Shown here one piece after another: positions 4,435 through 5,718 of a DNA stretch of 5,718 nucleotides. A program made the translations under genes and the position numbers. The notes beneath the pieces are model-generated. The model worked only from the letters and a program-made list of their open reading frames with translations, was not told where the DNA came from and did not search any database. Every line of letters begins with the position of its first letter. The first letter of the stretch is position 1. The DNA comes from CAZTTG01 sp964615935. GTDB lineage: Bacteria > Planctomycetota > UBA1135 > GCA-002686595. The DNA lies in NCBI GenBank assembly GCA_964615935.1, contig CAZTTG010000165.1, positions 1-5,718 on the forward strand, given 5' to 3'.

Positions 4435-5718
4435 ATGCCTTGGACAGCTTGACCGCGCAGATCTTGAACTCGGGCTGCTTGGAGCCCGGGTCATAGGCGT
4501 CGATGGTCACCCGGTTGATGAAGGTGGCCTCGTCGTCCCAGCAGAAGGGCACGAAGACCATGCCCGGCCGGGGCATGTCCACCACCCGGGCCTTGATCAC
4601 CGCCTCGCCGCGGCGGGAGGTGATGCGGACCCGGTCGCCGCGCTTGATGCCGAGCTCGGAGGCGTCCGCGGGGTTGATCTCGACGAAGGCCTCGGGATAG
4701 GCGCGGCGCAGCTCCTCGGCCTTCATGGTCATGGTGCCGGTGTGCCAGTGCTCCAGGACCCGCCCGGTGGAGAGGACGAAGGGGTACTCCTCGTCCGGCG
4801 GCTCGGCGGGGCCCTCGACCGGCCGCAGCCAGACGACGGCCCGGTGGTCGGGCGCCGCGTAGAACTTGACGGCTCCCTCCATCAGGGAGTTGTCGGCGTA
4901 GGGGCCCTTGTCGAGCAGCGGGTCATCGCCCTTGACGAAGCGCCGCGCCGTGCCGGGGTGGTCCTCGGTGGGGGCCGGCCAGCGGATGCCGCGCTCGGCC
5001 TTCAGGCGCGCGCGGGTCATGCCCATGAAGTCGTAGGCGGTGTCCTTGGAGGCCAGCCGCATCTCGTCCCAGACGTCGTCGGCGGACTCGAGCTTGCCGG
5101 CGATGTAGCCCTTCTTCACCACCCGGCGCTGCTCCAGGCGGCCGGCGAAGTCGAGCAGGACGTCGAAGTCGGAGCGCGCCTCGCCGGGCGGTTCGATGAT
5201 CGCCGGCTGGTACTGGTAGCGGCGCTCGGACATGCCGAAGACCCCGCTCTTCTCCGACCACATGGCCGCCGGCAGCACCAGGTCGGCCAGCTCGGTGGTG
5301 CGGGTCGGATAGGCGTCGATCACCGCCACGAAGGGCTTGCCCGGGCGCTCCTTGCCCATGGCCTCGCGGTGGGGCGTGACGTTGGGCAGCGAGTGGCCGG
5401 GGTTGGTGGTCAGGACGAGCATGGCCTTGATCTCGTCCCGCCCCAGGGCCCGGAACATTTCCATTGTGTGCAGCCCGGGCTTGTCGGGAATGATGCCCGA
5501 CTTGCTGTCCCACAGCTTCTCCATCTGGGCGCGGTGCTCGGCCTTCTTCACCGATCTGCCGTAGGGCAGGATGTGGCACAGGGAGCCCGTGTCGCGCACG
5601 CCGCCGCAGGCGTTGGGCTGGCCGGTGAGCGAGAAGGGGGTCGCCCCGGGCTTGCCGATCTGCCCGGTGATCAGGTGCAGGTTGTGCATCAGGTTGTTGG
5701 CCCACACCCCGCGCGTGC
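4433..5718 (-). CDS. napA: Periplasmic nitrate reductase catalytic subunit NapA, C-terminal part
   Basis: This is the C-terminal 427 residues of the Mo-bis-MGD subunit that reduces nitrate to nitrite in the periplasm. The frame is open to the window edge, so the Tat signal, the 4Fe-4S domain and the Mo-ligating cysteine lie outside. Seen directly: a fragment start reading TRGVWANNLMHNLHLITG, then SLTGQPNACGG, the TNPGHSLPNV segment, LVLPAAMWSEKSGVFG, the block STGRVLEHWHTGTMT about 110 residues from the end, and a terminal CAVKL. From memory these match E. coli NapA almost step for step (HGTWVNNL, SLTGQPSACG, STGRVLEHWHTGSMT, CAVKLEKV). The remaining length is also close to the E. coli equivalent, so this looks like the longer NapA form rather than the short Desulfovibrio type. 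The valine codon GTG at 5707 is internal, not a start. The TGA stop overlaps the first possible ATG of the cytochrome gene. An assimilatory or formate-dehydrogenase relative is unlikely given these blocks. Confidence 0.95.
   Translation of the reverse strand, partial: TRGVWANNLMHNLHLITGQIGKPGATPFSLTGQPNACGGVRDTGSLCHILPYGRSVKKAEHRAQMEKLWDSKSGIIPDKPGLHTMEMFRALGRDEIKAMLVLTTNPGHSLPNVTPHREAMGKERPGKPFVAVIDAYPTRTTELADLVLPAAMWSEKSGVFGMSERRYQYQPAIIEPPGEARSDFDVLLDFAGRLEQRRVVKKGYIAGKLESADDVWDEMRLASKDTAYDFMGMTRARLKAERGIRWPAPTEDHPGTARRFVKGDDPLLDKGPYADNSLMEGAVKFYAAPDHRAVVWLRPVEGPAEPPDEEYPFVLSTGRVLEHWHTGTMTMKAEELRRAYPEAFVEINPADASELGIKRGDRVRITSRRGEAVIKARVVDMPRPGMVFVPFCWDDEATFINRVTIDAYDPGSKQPEFKICAVKLSKA

Noticed and set aside
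4422..4436. ATG at 4436 as start of the cytochrome, overlapping the napA stop
   Set aside because: It has a poor upstream site, while GAGGAG is well placed for the ATG at 4421. The five extra residues add nothing clear to the signal peptide.
3642..4496. A 284-codon plus-strand frame opposite the cytochrome gene
   Set aside because: It is antisense to a gene with four haem motifs. Its apparent repeats are the mirror of the real protein duplication.

Overview
The window is one minus-strand gene cluster from a high-GC Gram-negative-type (diderm) bacterium. By eye GC is near 70%, with G or C in most third codon positions; I did not compute it. The diderm call rests on a periplasmic nitrate reductase (Nap) system, a Tat-type signal on NapG, covalently haem-binding cytochrome motifs and an outer-membrane beta-barrel protein. 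I cannot place the organism more finely. A deltaproteobacterial, planctomycete or uncultivated relative would all fit.

In transcription order (right to left): the C-terminal half of napA, the molybdenum catalytic subunit (5718-4433, cut by the window edge); a tetrahaem c-type cytochrome built from two copies of a NapB-like dihaem unit (4421-3657); a 117-base spacer with an inverted repeat (3656-3540); napG, a Tat-exported protein with four 4Fe-4S motifs (3539-2937); napH, its membrane iron-sulfur partner (2940-1996); an outer-membrane porin-like barrel (1964-669); and a small four-helix membrane protein of unknown function (628-203). The joins are tight: ATGA overlaps at napG/napH and at one possible napA/cytochrome start, and gaps of 31 and 40 bases around the porin. 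One transcript is likely. Its promoter lies outside the window.

The last 202 bases (202-1) carry no clear gene but are full of inverted repeats. They include a 19-position hairpin whose two mismatches become G.U pairs only in the minus-strand transcript, followed at once by two perfect hairpins. This looks like the structured 3' end of the operon. The same bases also read as a possible 28-codon tail of a convergent plus-strand gene.

Inferred working: NapG and NapH take electrons from quinol at the cytoplasmic membrane, the tetrahaem protein carries them across the periplasm, and NapA reduces nitrate to nitrite. No napC, napD or napF is visible; they could lie upstream of the window. The main oddity is the duplicated NapB-like cytochrome. 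Second are the porin and small membrane protein attached to the nap genes, and the structured tail.
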